In this document: positions 21,422 to 29,892 of the stretch, in pieces
Numbering within the stretch: the stretch's first letter is position 1
Layout: each line of letters begins with the position of its first letter
Origin: an uncultured Actinomycetales bacterium
GTDB taxonomy: Bacteria > Actinomycetota > Actinomycetes > S36-B12
Assembly (NCBI GenBank): GCA_913063435.1
Contig: CAJXYI010000001.1
Span: 1 to 64,000 of the forward strand
Direction: 5' to 3'
DNA: 64,000 nucleotides
The notes under the pieces: model-generated
Databases searched by the model: none
Told to the model about the DNA's origin: nothing
Seen by the model: the letters and a program-made list of their open reading frames with translations, nothing else
Position numbers and translations under genes: made by a program

Positions 21422-21486
21422 GCGTCTGAGTTACCTGAATGGTCGCTAACTCGATGAGTTAGCGACCATTCAGGTAACTCAGACGC
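21422..21486. repeat. Perfect 31-bp inverted repeat with 3-nt loop between convergent genes (terminator or REP-like palindrome)
   Basis: gcgtctgagttacctgaatggtcgctaactc-gat-gagttagcgaccattcaggtaactcagacgc. Confidence 0.95.
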
Positions 21487-21506
21487 GCAAGGAGTGGGTG
21501 GTGGGG

Positions 21507-22310
21507 TCAGGCCTGGAGGTCGCCGCGGGCGACGCTGATGGTGCTGTGCGTGGGATCACCGTCGAACTCCTCGGCGGAGATATCCACGATGCGGAAGCGA
21601 TCCAAGGCGATCCCCGGGGGCAGCGGCAGGGTGCTCGTCTCACCCGGACCCACAGCGCCGAGGGACACCATGGCGGAAGCATCCTCGGTCAGCAGCCACA
21701 CCTCGTAGTAACCCTCGGTGGCCGGCAGGCCTTGGAGATCGACGGTGACGCTGTCGCCGACATCGGTGCTCTGCACCCGAGCGATGCCCCTGGAGGGGAA
21801 GCCCGGGAGCGGTTCCAAGGATGCCTGCGCGACGACGGTGGGTTCGGTGTTCGATCCCTGGGTCCACACGACGCCGCCGATGGCTCCGAACAGCACGCCG
21901 ACGGCGGCAGCCGCGGCCAGCCACGGCGCTGAGCGGCGCCGCAGCGGCACGACGACACCCGTGTCGTCGCTGCCTGCCGGGCCTTGTTCGGTGGTGGGCG
22001 ATTCCGCTATGGGCGACTGCTGACCGGCTGACACCGGTGTACGGGCGTCCTGTGGGCGCTGCGAGGTCGCATCGGCACTGATCTCCGTGCTGATCTCCTC
22101 CCACACCCATGGAGCGGGGGAAGAGACATCTGCGGCATCGCCGCTGCGGGTGATACGCACGATGCGGCGCAGGGAGGCCAGATCGGCCTGGCAGGTGTCA
22201 CAGGTGGCGAGGTGATCGGTGTCGATGTCGGTGCGCTCACCGAGGGCGGCGAGGGCGAGTTCCTCGGGATCGCAGTGTGTGTGATCACCGCGGGTCGTTT
22301 CCTGGCTCAT
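21507..22310 (-). CDS. Anti-sigma factor, RskA-like (anti-sigma-K)
   Basis: N-terminal zinc-finger-like H...CDTCQADL; single TM; C-terminal ATEGYYEVWLLTEDASAMVSLGAVGPGETSTLPLPPGIALDRFRIVDISAEEFDGDPTHS. Confidence 0.88.
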   Translation of the reverse strand: MSQETTRGDHTHCDPEELALAALGERTDIDTDHLATCDTCQADLASLRRIVRITRSGDAADVSSPAPWVWEEISTEISADATSQRPQDARTPVSAGQQSPIAESPTTEQGPAGSDDTGVVVPLRRRSAPWLAAAAAVGVLFGAIGGVVWTQGSNTEPTVVAQASLEPLPGFPSRGIARVQSTDVGDSVTVDLQGLPATEGYYEVWLLTEDASAMVSLGAVGPGETSTLPLPPGIALDRFRIVDISAEEFDGDPTHSTISVARGDLQA

Positions 22311-22986
22311 CGTGGATCACCTCCCAACGGGTGCGTAGTCGGTTCAGGGAACGTCGGATGTGGCTTTTCACAGTGCCGAGCGGCAGGTCGAGTCGCTCAG
22401 CGATCTCGGTGTGGGTCAACTCCTCGTACAGGGCCAGGCGCATTATCTGTCCCGGGGGTTCACCCAACCGGGCGAGCTCGTCGGCGATGACCATCCGGTC
22501 CACGACGCCATCGAGCCCGGCAGCCGAGCCAACCTCGGGTGGATCACCATCGGGGACGGATCTGTCCCGTGCCCGCTCGGCCCATCGATCGGCGATGCGC
22601 CTTCGTGTGATGGTCATCAACCACCCCGGCAGTGATCCTGCGGCAGGATCATAGGAGTTCCGCGAGCGCCAGGCGGAGATAAACACGCGTTGGGTGACGT
22701 CGTCGGCCTCGTGCCCGTCTCCGAGCGCCCGCCTCGCAACGCTGTAGACCAGCGGCGACCAGCGACGGTAGACCTCCTCGAAGGCGACGTCACCGTCCCC
22801 GTTCGCCAAGGCCGAGGCGAAGTCCCGTCCGCTCGCTGAGTCATCGAGCTCGCGACGACGCTCGGGTTGGGCGCTCACACCCGCACCTCCTGCCTGCCGC
22901 AGACGTTCGACTCGACGGTCGTCGAGCCGGATCGTTCGGCGGGAGTCCAGCGAGGTCACGGTGGCCAACGCCTGAGATGAGGTCAT
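22285..22986 (-). CDS. RNA polymerase sigma factor, ECF/SigK-like
   Basis: VAFEEVYRRWSPLVYSVARRALGDGHEADDVTQRVFISAWRSR; sigma4 LALYEELTHTEIAERLDLPLGTVKSHIRRSLNRLR. Confidence 0.9.
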   Translation of the reverse strand: MTSSQALATVTSLDSRRTIRLDDRRVERLRQAGGAGVSAQPERRRELDDSASGRDFASALANGDGDVAFEEVYRRWSPLVYSVARRALGDGHEADDVTQRVFISAWRSRNSYDPAAGSLPGWLMTITRRRIADRWAERARDRSVPDGDPPEVGSAAGLDGVVDRMVIADELARLGEPPGQIMRLALYEELTHTEIAERLDLPLGTVKSHIRRSLNRLRTRWEVIHDEPGNDPR

Positions 22987-23714
22987 GTGTCACCCCGTCG
23001 ATCGCTCATGGCAACCGCCGTGATGACCACGTTATCGGTGTATCCCAGGGTGGTCGCATCGAAGGGACCACCGCAGGTGATCAGGGTCAGTCGGTGAGGG
23101 CCGGCCCCGGAGAACAGGTCGGCGAGCGGCACGACCTCCTTGTCGAAGGACTCACGGGCGACGACCTCGTAGCGCAGCCGCTGACCGTCCTCGGTCGTTA
23201 CGACGATGCGATCGCCGAGTTGAAGGTCACCGAGGTTGTAGAACGCCCCGGCTCCCTGACGGACGCCATCCTTGTGACCCACGACGACGGTGGATCCGGT
23301 GCTGGCACCGGCGACCTGGCTGTACTGGTACCAGCCGGTGCGCAGGACATCGGTGGGTACCTCGACTTTGCCGTCACCGATCAGACCCACGATGTCGACA
23401 GGGGCATCGACACCGAGGCTGGGGATGGTGATCTGACGCGGGATCGCCGACTGGTCACGCAGGGGAATCTCGGTGGCGTCGACGCGATCGCCCAACCGGC
23501 GGACACCCTCAGGTAGAACCGGGGGAGCGTCGACTGATTCCGGCGACGTCTGCGGTGCGGTATCGGACTGGTCGGTGTCCGAACTTGCCGCGGGGCGGGT
23601 GCCCTGCGACGCGACCGATGAACCCGACCCCGCCGACACGATCACGGCGAGGCCGGCGATCAGCGCGATTGCGCTGAGCACAGCCACCACGATCGCGGGG
23701 CGGGGTCGGGTCAT
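22983..23714 (-). CDS. Class F-type sortase
   Basis: N-terminal TM; RQITIPSLGVDAPVDIVGL; VVVGHKDGVRQGAGAFYNLGDLQLGDRI; LTLITCGG catalytic Cys. Confidence 0.88.
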   Translation of the reverse strand: MTRPRPAIVVAVLSAIALIAGLAVIVSAGSGSSVASQGTRPAASSDTDQSDTAPQTSPESVDAPPVLPEGVRRLGDRVDATEIPLRDQSAIPRQITIPSLGVDAPVDIVGLIGDGKVEVPTDVLRTGWYQYSQVAGASTGSTVVVGHKDGVRQGAGAFYNLGDLQLGDRIVVTTEDGQRLRYEVVARESFDKEVVPLADLFSGAGPHRLTLITCGGPFDATTLGYTDNVVITAVAMSDRRGDT

Positions 23715-23770
23715 CGGGTCACGTTTCCTTTACTTGGTCCACTAACTCGTTACCAGGATGTGGTGCGTGC

Positions 23771-24595
23771 TCAGTTGCGGCTGGCCGACAGGCGCACGCC
23801 CGCACCAACGAGGCCGATCGCGGCGACGCCGGCCAGAGCCAGTGCCCACATGGGGGTGCCGGTGGTGGAGCCGCCGCCGGCGGGCACGACATCCGGGCCT
23901 GCACCGAGACCGGTGATGACCTGGGTGGCCAGAGCGAGGTTGCCCTCTTCGGCCGAACCCCACGCGTACACGATCGTGTTGGCGCCCTCAGCCAGGCTCA
24001 CCGGCGCCGGGCCGATCGCGGTGGTGTCGGTTCCGGCGAGGTTCACCGCGGCCTCGTAGTCGCCCGCAGGAACGGTGGCCAGATCCTGGTTGGGGTTGGT
24101 CAGGTTGGCGAAGAGCACCGCACCATCGGCGAGCACATCGACGGCCGGGGCCGCGGCGACGTGGCGCACGGTCAGACGAGCTTCGCCCGCGGCGATCGGC
24201 TCGATGTCGTTGACGAAGACGTTCAGCGCCGGTGCGCCATCAGCATCCAGGTTCGCGGTGACGGTGGCGTTGATGCCCGCGGGCACCTCGACACCATCAG
24301 CGGACAGGACCGGGTCAGCGTCATCGGGGGTGGTGCCATCGGCGTAGACGGCCAGGTCGTAGCTGCCGGCCGGGACCATCATGGTCTCCAGCGTGCCCGG
24401 GGTGAAGTCGTCGATGAGCAGGTTGCCATTGGCATACACGTCGACCACGTCAGCGCCAGCACCCTCGGGGATGCCATGCAGGACCGAGACGGTCGCCTCG
24501 TCGGCGGCGGAGGCCGGGGTGATGGCCAGGGCGAAGCCGAGGGGGAGGGTCGCGGCGGCGGCGATCACGCCGGCGCGGCGGATGTTTCGGGTCAT
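23771..24595 (-). CDS. DUF4397 domain-containing exported protein with C-terminal TM helix
   Basis: Signal peptide; repeated VSVLHGIPEGAGADVVDVYANGNLLIDDFTPGTL / LTVRHVAAAPAVDVLADGAVLFANLTN; TM GTPMWALALAGVAAIGLVGAGVRL. Confidence 0.88.
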   Translation of the reverse strand: MTRNIRRAGVIAAAATLPLGFALAITPASAADEATVSVLHGIPEGAGADVVDVYANGNLLIDDFTPGTLETMMVPAGSYDLAVYADGTTPDDADPVLSADGVEVPAGINATVTANLDADGAPALNVFVNDIEPIAAGEARLTVRHVAAAPAVDVLADGAVLFANLTNPNQDLATVPAGDYEAAVNLAGTDTTAIGPAPVSLAEGANTIVYAWGSAEEGNLALATQVITGLGAGPDVVPAGGGSTTGTPMWALALAGVAAIGLVGAGVRLSASRN

Positions 24596-24667
24596 GGATG
24601 TACCTTCCGATAGGGATCGATCGCGAATCGATCGACTCTCTATCTGCTTCTTCGGTCGGAGGTGCCC

Positions 24668-25549
24668 CTACGGATGCACCCGGGACGAAGTTTTTTCCTT
24701 CGCCCCCTCCAGGTCCCACCAGATCGTGGCCAGGCGTCGGAGAGTGCCGCGATCGGCGGCCGTGACCGCCTCAGCGATCTCGTCTGCGCGGTCGACCGGC
24801 AGGCACAGGCGGACGCAGGTGGCCTCGGCCTGTGCGCGGGGATCGAGGGCGGTCCGCTCGGTGACGTCATCGAATTCGATCAGGTGTGCGTCATAGCCGG
24901 CCTCGCGGATGATCGCCAGGGCGTCATCGGCGGTGGGTGACGTGGGGCGGTCGAGGTCCCAGAACTGCTTCCACAGTGGGTTCATCCAGGTCAGGGGGTG
25001 GCGCGTGGGGAGCTCGAGGACGACGCGGCGGTGAGCGTGCTCGCTCAGGGCCTGGACGAATCCGGCCAGGTCGGGCACGTTGTAGGCGACGTGGTGGCAC
25101 ACGACGACATCGGCGATCGGCGTGCGTGGGGCCGCCTCGGGCCAGTCACCCAGGATCTCGGTGTGGACGACACCGCGCTGGTCTGCGGTGGCGGCGAAGG
25201 CCTCGAGCATGCCCTGCTGATGATCGACTCCGATCACCGAACCGGCCGGGGGGACGAGGGCGAAGGCAGCCCGGCCGCCACCGCAACCGACGTCGAGCAC
25301 GCTGCCGTTTTCTGGGCCACCTTCGAGTAGCGCGTCGCGCGCTGCGGAGTGCGACGGGGAGTCGGGAACGGGGCCGTCGGGGGCGAGGAACTGCGCGACG
25401 GGATGGATCCAGGGGTTTGCCGGGGCCTGGGCCATGATCTCGTCCGGGATCGCCCAGGCCGCCAGATCCTGCGCCCACCTCTGCTGGATGGTGAGTGGGT
25501 CGTTCCGGTCGGCGCTCCGGCGGGCGGTGGTGGTTCGTTCGTCGGACAT
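24668..25549 (-). CDS. Class I SAM-dependent methyltransferase
   Basis: GSVLDVGCGGGRAAFALVPPAGSVIGVDHQQGML motif I; VVCHHVAYNVPDLAGFV. Confidence 0.88.
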   Translation of the reverse strand: MSDERTTTARRSADRNDPLTIQQRWAQDLAAWAIPDEIMAQAPANPWIHPVAQFLAPDGPVPDSPSHSAARDALLEGGPENGSVLDVGCGGGRAAFALVPPAGSVIGVDHQQGMLEAFAATADQRGVVHTEILGDWPEAAPRTPIADVVVCHHVAYNVPDLAGFVQALSEHAHRRVVLELPTRHPLTWMNPLWKQFWDLDRPTSPTADDALAIIREAGYDAHLIEFDDVTERTALDPRAQAEATCVRLCLPVDRADEIAEAVTAADRGTLRRLATIWWDLEGAKEKTSSRVHP

Positions 25550-25603
25550 GCAGCCAGCCTAGGCGTGATTGCGGGGGTTGACCGGTGTCGGACCGGGGAG
25601 GTA

Positions 25604-25645
25604 CCGTGATGCATCTATCGAACATCTGTACGATAAGCATCACGG
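25604..25645. promoter_or_regulatory. LexA/SOS-box-like operator nested in a longer dyad
   Basis: TCGAACATCTGTACGA at 25618-25633 (one mismatch to the actinobacterial TCGAAC-N4-GTTCGA type box) inside CCGTGATGC...GCATCACGG. Confidence 0.75.
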
Positions 25646-25675
25646 GTCACCCCGTCCGATCCACCGGAGGTCGCC

Positions 25676-25996
25676 ATGGCTGCTCCCGCCGCCACCCGTC
25701 AGCATTCGACGGCTCAGCATTCGAGCGGTCAGCACGCGATCGTCGAGCGATGCGCATCCGATGGCGCGCCCCAGCAGTATCGCGCGGGGGGCCGACACTA
25801 CGTGGTGACCGAGGTGCACGGGCACTGGGTCACCGGCACCCCGTGGTGGTTGACCGGCCAGGACGTCGACACCCACACCTGGCGGGTGACGGTCGCTGCC
25901 GACTCCCCGCGAGGTTCCCGCGGCTCCGGCCGCGTGGTCGAACTGCGGGCTACCGGCAGCCACTGGCAGCTCACCCGCGTGGGAGGTGCCCGATGA
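25676..25996 (+). CDS. DUF6504-like protein
   Basis: GRHYVVTEVHGHWVTGTPWWLTGQDVDTHTWRVTVAA...VVELRATGSHWQLTRV; upstream of the DnaE2-like gene as in other actinobacteria. Confidence 0.72.
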   Translation: MAAPAATRQHSTAQHSSGQHAIVERCASDGAPQQYRAGGRHYVVTEVHGHWVTGTPWWLTGQDVDTHTWRVTVAADSPRGSRGSGRVVELRATGSHWQLTRVGGAR

Positions 25997-26376
25997 GCGC
26001 CCCGACCGACCTGCTCATCGCGGCCCGGCGCGGATTGCTCGAAGCGACCCTCGCCGACACCGCGGCTGCCCGCTACGCCGCCGCCCACCTAGCCGCGCTG
26101 CGCGCTGCTGCCGCAGTCCTCGCTGCGCGGGCTCGACCGAACGGGCGCCGGTCTGGCCCGCGCAGCGTCTGGCTGCTGCTGCCGCGCGTGGCTCCCGAAC
26201 TCACCGAGTGGGCCCAGTTCTTCGCCGCCGGATCAGCCAAACGATCCCTGGCCGGTGCGGGTGTCGCGGTGGTGAGCATGCGCGAGGCCGACGACCTGTT
26301 GCGCGATGCGCAGGCCTTCTGCGACCTCGTGGCCTCCACGGTCCCGGGGCAGGCGGTTCTGCCGGCGACAGGATGA
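25993..26376 (+). CDS. SAV_6107 family HEPN domain-containing protein
   Basis: LLIAARRGLLEATLADTAAARYAAAHLAALRAAAAVLAARARP; small helical protein between DUF6504 and dnaE2; ATGA overlap. Confidence 0.78.
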   Translation: MSAPTDLLIAARRGLLEATLADTAAARYAAAHLAALRAAAAVLAARARPNGRRSGPRSVWLLLPRVAPELTEWAQFFAAGSAKRSLAGAGVAVVSMREADDLLRDAQAFCDLVASTVPGQAVLPATG

Positions 26377-26379
26377 GCG

Positions 26380-29300
26380 GTGCCCGCTAAGTCGACAGGG
26401 GGGCTGCCGTTCGCGCATCTGCATGTCGCCTCGTCCTTCTCGATGCAGTACGGCGTCACTTCACCGGAGGATCTCGTTGCACGTGCGGTGCAGCACGGTC
26501 AGTCCGCGCTCGCGGTGACCGACCGTGATGGGGTGCGCGGTGCCGTGCGGTTCGTGCGCGCGGCGGCCGCGGTCGGACTGCCCAGCGTGCTTGGTGCCGA
26601 GGTGCGCATCGCGCCGGCCACACCCCACCGGTCTCAAGAAGTGAGCACGGGTGGGCGGCGCACTCCGGTGCGCGGAGGGACCTGGCGTGATGTGCCCACC
26701 CAGCGGGTGGTTCTTCTCGCCCGCGACCGGCGCGGGTGGGCGTCACTGTGTCGGCTGCTCAGCACCGCCTACACCCGCGAACCGGCAGCACTCACCCTCG
26801 ATGATCTCGCCGATCGTCACGAGGGATTATTCGTGCTGCTCGGCCCACGCAGCGATGTCGTCGCCGCGATCGACGCCCGCCGTTTCGATCTCGCCGAGCA
26901 GGCCGTCGCGCCCTGGCGGGAGATCTTCGGTGCGCACCTGCGCATCCAGATCACCTCTCATCGCCACGAACGCGGGGCCCTGTCCACCGCAACCGCCGCC
27001 CGCACCCTCGGTTGGGCGCGCGAGCGTGGCCTGGCCACGGTGCTCGCCCACGCGGTGCGGTTCGCCGATCCGGAACAGGCGCGCATCAGTGACATCCTCG
27101 ATGCGGCCCGGCGTCTGGTTCCCCTCGATGTCCGCCATCGCGAACGAGTCAACGCGCAAGGATTCCTCGCCGACACCACCTTCATGACCGACCTCGCCGG
27201 TGAGATCGCCCGGGCAGCTGGTGCAGGCGGCGATGTCGCGCGAGGCCTGCTCACGGATGCGGCCGAACTCGCCGAGCAGTGCGCGCTCCCCCCTGCCGAT
27301 CTGGGCATCGGCGAGGTGTTCGTGCCCGAGGATTCCCTCGTGCTGCCAGCCGGTGTGCACGATGCCGATGCGATTCTGCGGGCACGCTGTGTCGCAGGTC
27401 TGCCTCGATACACCGGAGCCCAGGCTCGCGAAGCCACCACTCGCCTCGATGCCGAACTGCGCACGATCACCACGATGGGTTTCGCCACGTACTTCCTCAC
27501 CGTCACCGAGGTCGTCGACCTGGCCCGGGCCCGGGGCATCCGCGTCGCCGCCCGCGGCTCAGGAGCCGGCAGCCTCGTCGTGCATCTGCTCGGCATCAGC
27601 GGGGTCGACCCGATCGAGCACGGGCTGCTCATGGAACGTTTCTGCACCCCGCTGCGCCGCGAGCTGCCCGATATCGACATCGATGTCGAATCAGCACGAC
27701 GCACCGAGGTCTACGACGCGATCCTCGAACGTTTCGGCACCGACCGGGTCGCCTGCGTATCGATGCCCGAGACCTATCGGGTCCGCCACGCCATTCGAGA
27801 CGTCGGTGCGGCACTGGGCTGGCCGCCCGGTGAGATCGACATGATCGCCAAGGCATTCCCGCGGGTGCGGGCCCGGCAGGTGCGCGCGGTGCTCGCCGAA
27901 TTACCCGAACTGCGCAACTCCGGTCTCGGTCGCCTCGCCGCTCGCGGCGAGTTGGACATGGTGCTCGATCTCGTCGAGGGACTCGATGGTCTGCCCCGCC
28001 ACCTTGCGATGCACCCGTGCGGGGTGGTCATCTCCGATGCGAGCCTGCTCGATCGCACGCCGGTCGAACCCAGCGGCGCCGGCTATCCGATGTCTTCTTT
28101 CGATAAGGACGACGTCGAACACCTCGGTCTGCTCAAACTCGATGTGCTCGGGGTGCGGATGCAATCGGCACTCGCGTACGCCGTAGACGAAGTCGCTCGC
28201 ATCGACGGTGAACGCATCGATCTCGATGCGATTCCCCAAGACGATGATCGTGCCTTCGCGCTCGTGCAATCCACACGCACCTTGGGATGCTTCCAGATCG
28301 AATCGCCCGGTCAGCGGGAACTCATCGGCAAGTTCGCCCCCGAGACGTTCCACGATCTCATCGTCGACATCTCGCTGTTCCGCCCCGGTCCGATCTCCTC
28401 GGACATGATCACCCCGTTCCTCGACGCCCGACACGGTTGGCGCGAACCGTCGTATCTGCACGACGACCTGCGCCCGATCCTCGCCGAGACCTACGGCGTC
28501 GTGGTGTTCCACGAACAGGTCCTACGCATCATCGCCACGATGACCGGATGCTCCCTGGCCGAGGCTGATGAAACCCGACGCAGTATGAAGACCCCCGATG
28601 TGCGTGCCGAGATCCAGCAGTGGTTCGTTCCCACCGCACGTCATCGTGGATACGACGACGCGACCGTCGATGCAGTGTGGGAGGTACTCGAAGGGTTCGC
28701 CTCCTTCGGCTTCTGCAAAGCCCATGCCGCCGCGTTCGCACTACCGACCTATCAATCGGCATGGTTCAAAGCACATCACCCGGCGGCGTTCCTCGCTGGA
28801 GTTCTGACCCACGATCCCGGCATGTATCCCAAGCGGCTCATCCTCGACGACGCACGCAACTTCAAGATCACGATCCTCGGACTCGACATCAATGTCAGTG
28901 ATGATTGCTATCGCGTGGAGCGGGTGCCGAGCGGTTTCGGTATTCGTCTGTCACTACTCGATGTATCGGGCATGTCGGCCGAATACGTCGATCGCATCGT
29001 GGCGAACCGGCCCTATGCCGATCTGCCCGATTTCCAGCACCGTGTTGGATTGCCGTTAGCCATGACCGAGAAACTCATCCGTGCCGGAGCCTTCGACGAT
29101 GTGTATGGGTTGAGGCGAGCGTCAGCCCCGCGCGGTGCCACTGGGATCACGCACCGCGATCTGCTGCTGCAGGCTGCCGACCTGGCTCGGGGATCCCATC
29201 GTGGTGAGCACAGGCAAGCGCAACTCGAACCGAGGGGATCCGTCGAACAGCTCAGTTTCGATTCCCTCCAAGCAGCCAGCTCAGTCGCGATGACCGAATC

Positions 29301-29892
29301 TGCACAGGCCCCTGTACAGGCCCCCGCACGGGCCCCCGCATCGACCGGACTGCCGGAGGTGACCGACGCCGAACGCGTCGAAGCGGAATTGCAGATCCTC
29401 GGACTCGACGTCACCCGTCACGTCGTGGACTTCCACGCCGAACTACTCGATCACCTTGCAGTGACCCGCTCCCGCGACCTGCTGGGATGTCGCACACGTT
29501 CCACCGTGCTCGTCGCCGGGACCGTGATCATGAATCAGACCCCACCGGTGCGCAGCGGACGTCGTGTCATCTTCACCACTCTCGACGACGCGACCGGTCC
29601 GATCGACATCGCGTTCTTCGACGATGTGCAGCACGCCTGTGCCACGACGGTCCTCACCGCTGACATGCTGCTCGTGCGCGGCATTACCCGACGTACCGGA
29701 CCTCGGGGGATCTCCATCCGCGCCACTGCCTGCTGGGATCTCGATGAGGTGCAGCGCGTCTGGCGTGACGCGGGCCTCGCTGGTGTGCGCATGCTGCTCG
29801 GCGAGGGTCGCAATGATGATCGCAGCGATCATCGCGGTGTGGCGCACAATGGGGTTGTGCGTCATCCCTATCTGCTCCCAGGTTCTCGCTGA
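26380..29892 (+). CDS. dnaE2: DNA polymerase III alpha subunit, DnaE2/ImuC-like error-prone polymerase
   Basis: PHP domain FAHLHVASSFSMQYGVTSPEDLV; catalytic ELPDIDIDVESARR; FRPGPISSDMITPFLDARHGWREPSYLHDDLRPILAETYGVVVFHEQVLRI. Confidence 0.9.
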   Translation: MPAKSTGGLPFAHLHVASSFSMQYGVTSPEDLVARAVQHGQSALAVTDRDGVRGAVRFVRAAAAVGLPSVLGAEVRIAPATPHRSQEVSTGGRRTPVRGGTWRDVPTQRVVLLARDRRGWASLCRLLSTAYTREPAALTLDDLADRHEGLFVLLGPRSDVVAAIDARRFDLAEQAVAPWREIFGAHLRIQITSHRHERGALSTATAARTLGWARERGLATVLAHAVRFADPEQARISDILDAARRLVPLDVRHRERVNAQGFLADTTFMTDLAGEIARAAGAGGDVARGLLTDAAELAEQCALPPADLGIGEVFVPEDSLVLPAGVHDADAILRARCVAGLPRYTGAQAREATTRLDAELRTITTMGFATYFLTVTEVVDLARARGIRVAARGSGAGSLVVHLLGISGVDPIEHGLLMERFCTPLRRELPDIDIDVESARRTEVYDAILERFGTDRVACVSMPETYRVRHAIRDVGAALGWPPGEIDMIAKAFPRVRARQVRAVLAELPELRNSGLGRLAARGELDMVLDLVEGLDGLPRHLAMHPCGVVISDASLLDRTPVEPSGAGYPMSSFDKDDVEHLGLLKLDVLGVRMQSALAYAVDEVARIDGERIDLDAIPQDDDRAFALVQSTRTLGCFQIESPGQRELIGKFAPETFHDLIVDISLFRPGPISSDMITPFLDARHGWREPSYLHDDLRPILAETYGVVVFHEQVLRIIATMTGCSLAEADETRRSMKTPDVRAEIQQWFVPTARHRGYDDATVDAVWEVLEGFASFGFCKAHAAAFALPTYQSAWFKAHHPAAFLAGVLTHDPGMYPKRLILDDARNFKITILGLDINVSDDCYRVERVPSGFGIRLSLLDVSGMSAEYVDRIVANRPYADLPDFQHRVGLPLAMTEKLIRAGAFDDVYGLRRASAPRGATGITHRDLLLQAADLARGSHRGEHRQAQLEPRGSVEQLSFDSLQAASSVAMTESAQAPVQAPARAPASTGLPEVTDAERVEAELQILGLDVTRHVVDFHAELLDHLAVTRSRDLLGCRTRSTVLVAGTVIMNQTPPVRSGRRVIFTTLDDATGPIDIAFFDDVQHACATTVLTADMLLVRGITRRTGPRGISIRATACWDLDEVQRVWRDAGLAGVRMLLGEGRNDDRSDHRGVAHNGVVRHPYLLPGSR

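Noticed and set aside
21422-21486. Classical rho-independent terminator
   Set aside because: Hairpin lacks a U-tract on either strand and is unusually long and perfect; reported as a palindrome with uncertain function.
24668-24715. Terminator-like GAAGTTTTTTCCTTC hairpin near the methyltransferase 3' end
   Set aside because: Lies largely within the coding region and gives only a short stem; insufficient support.
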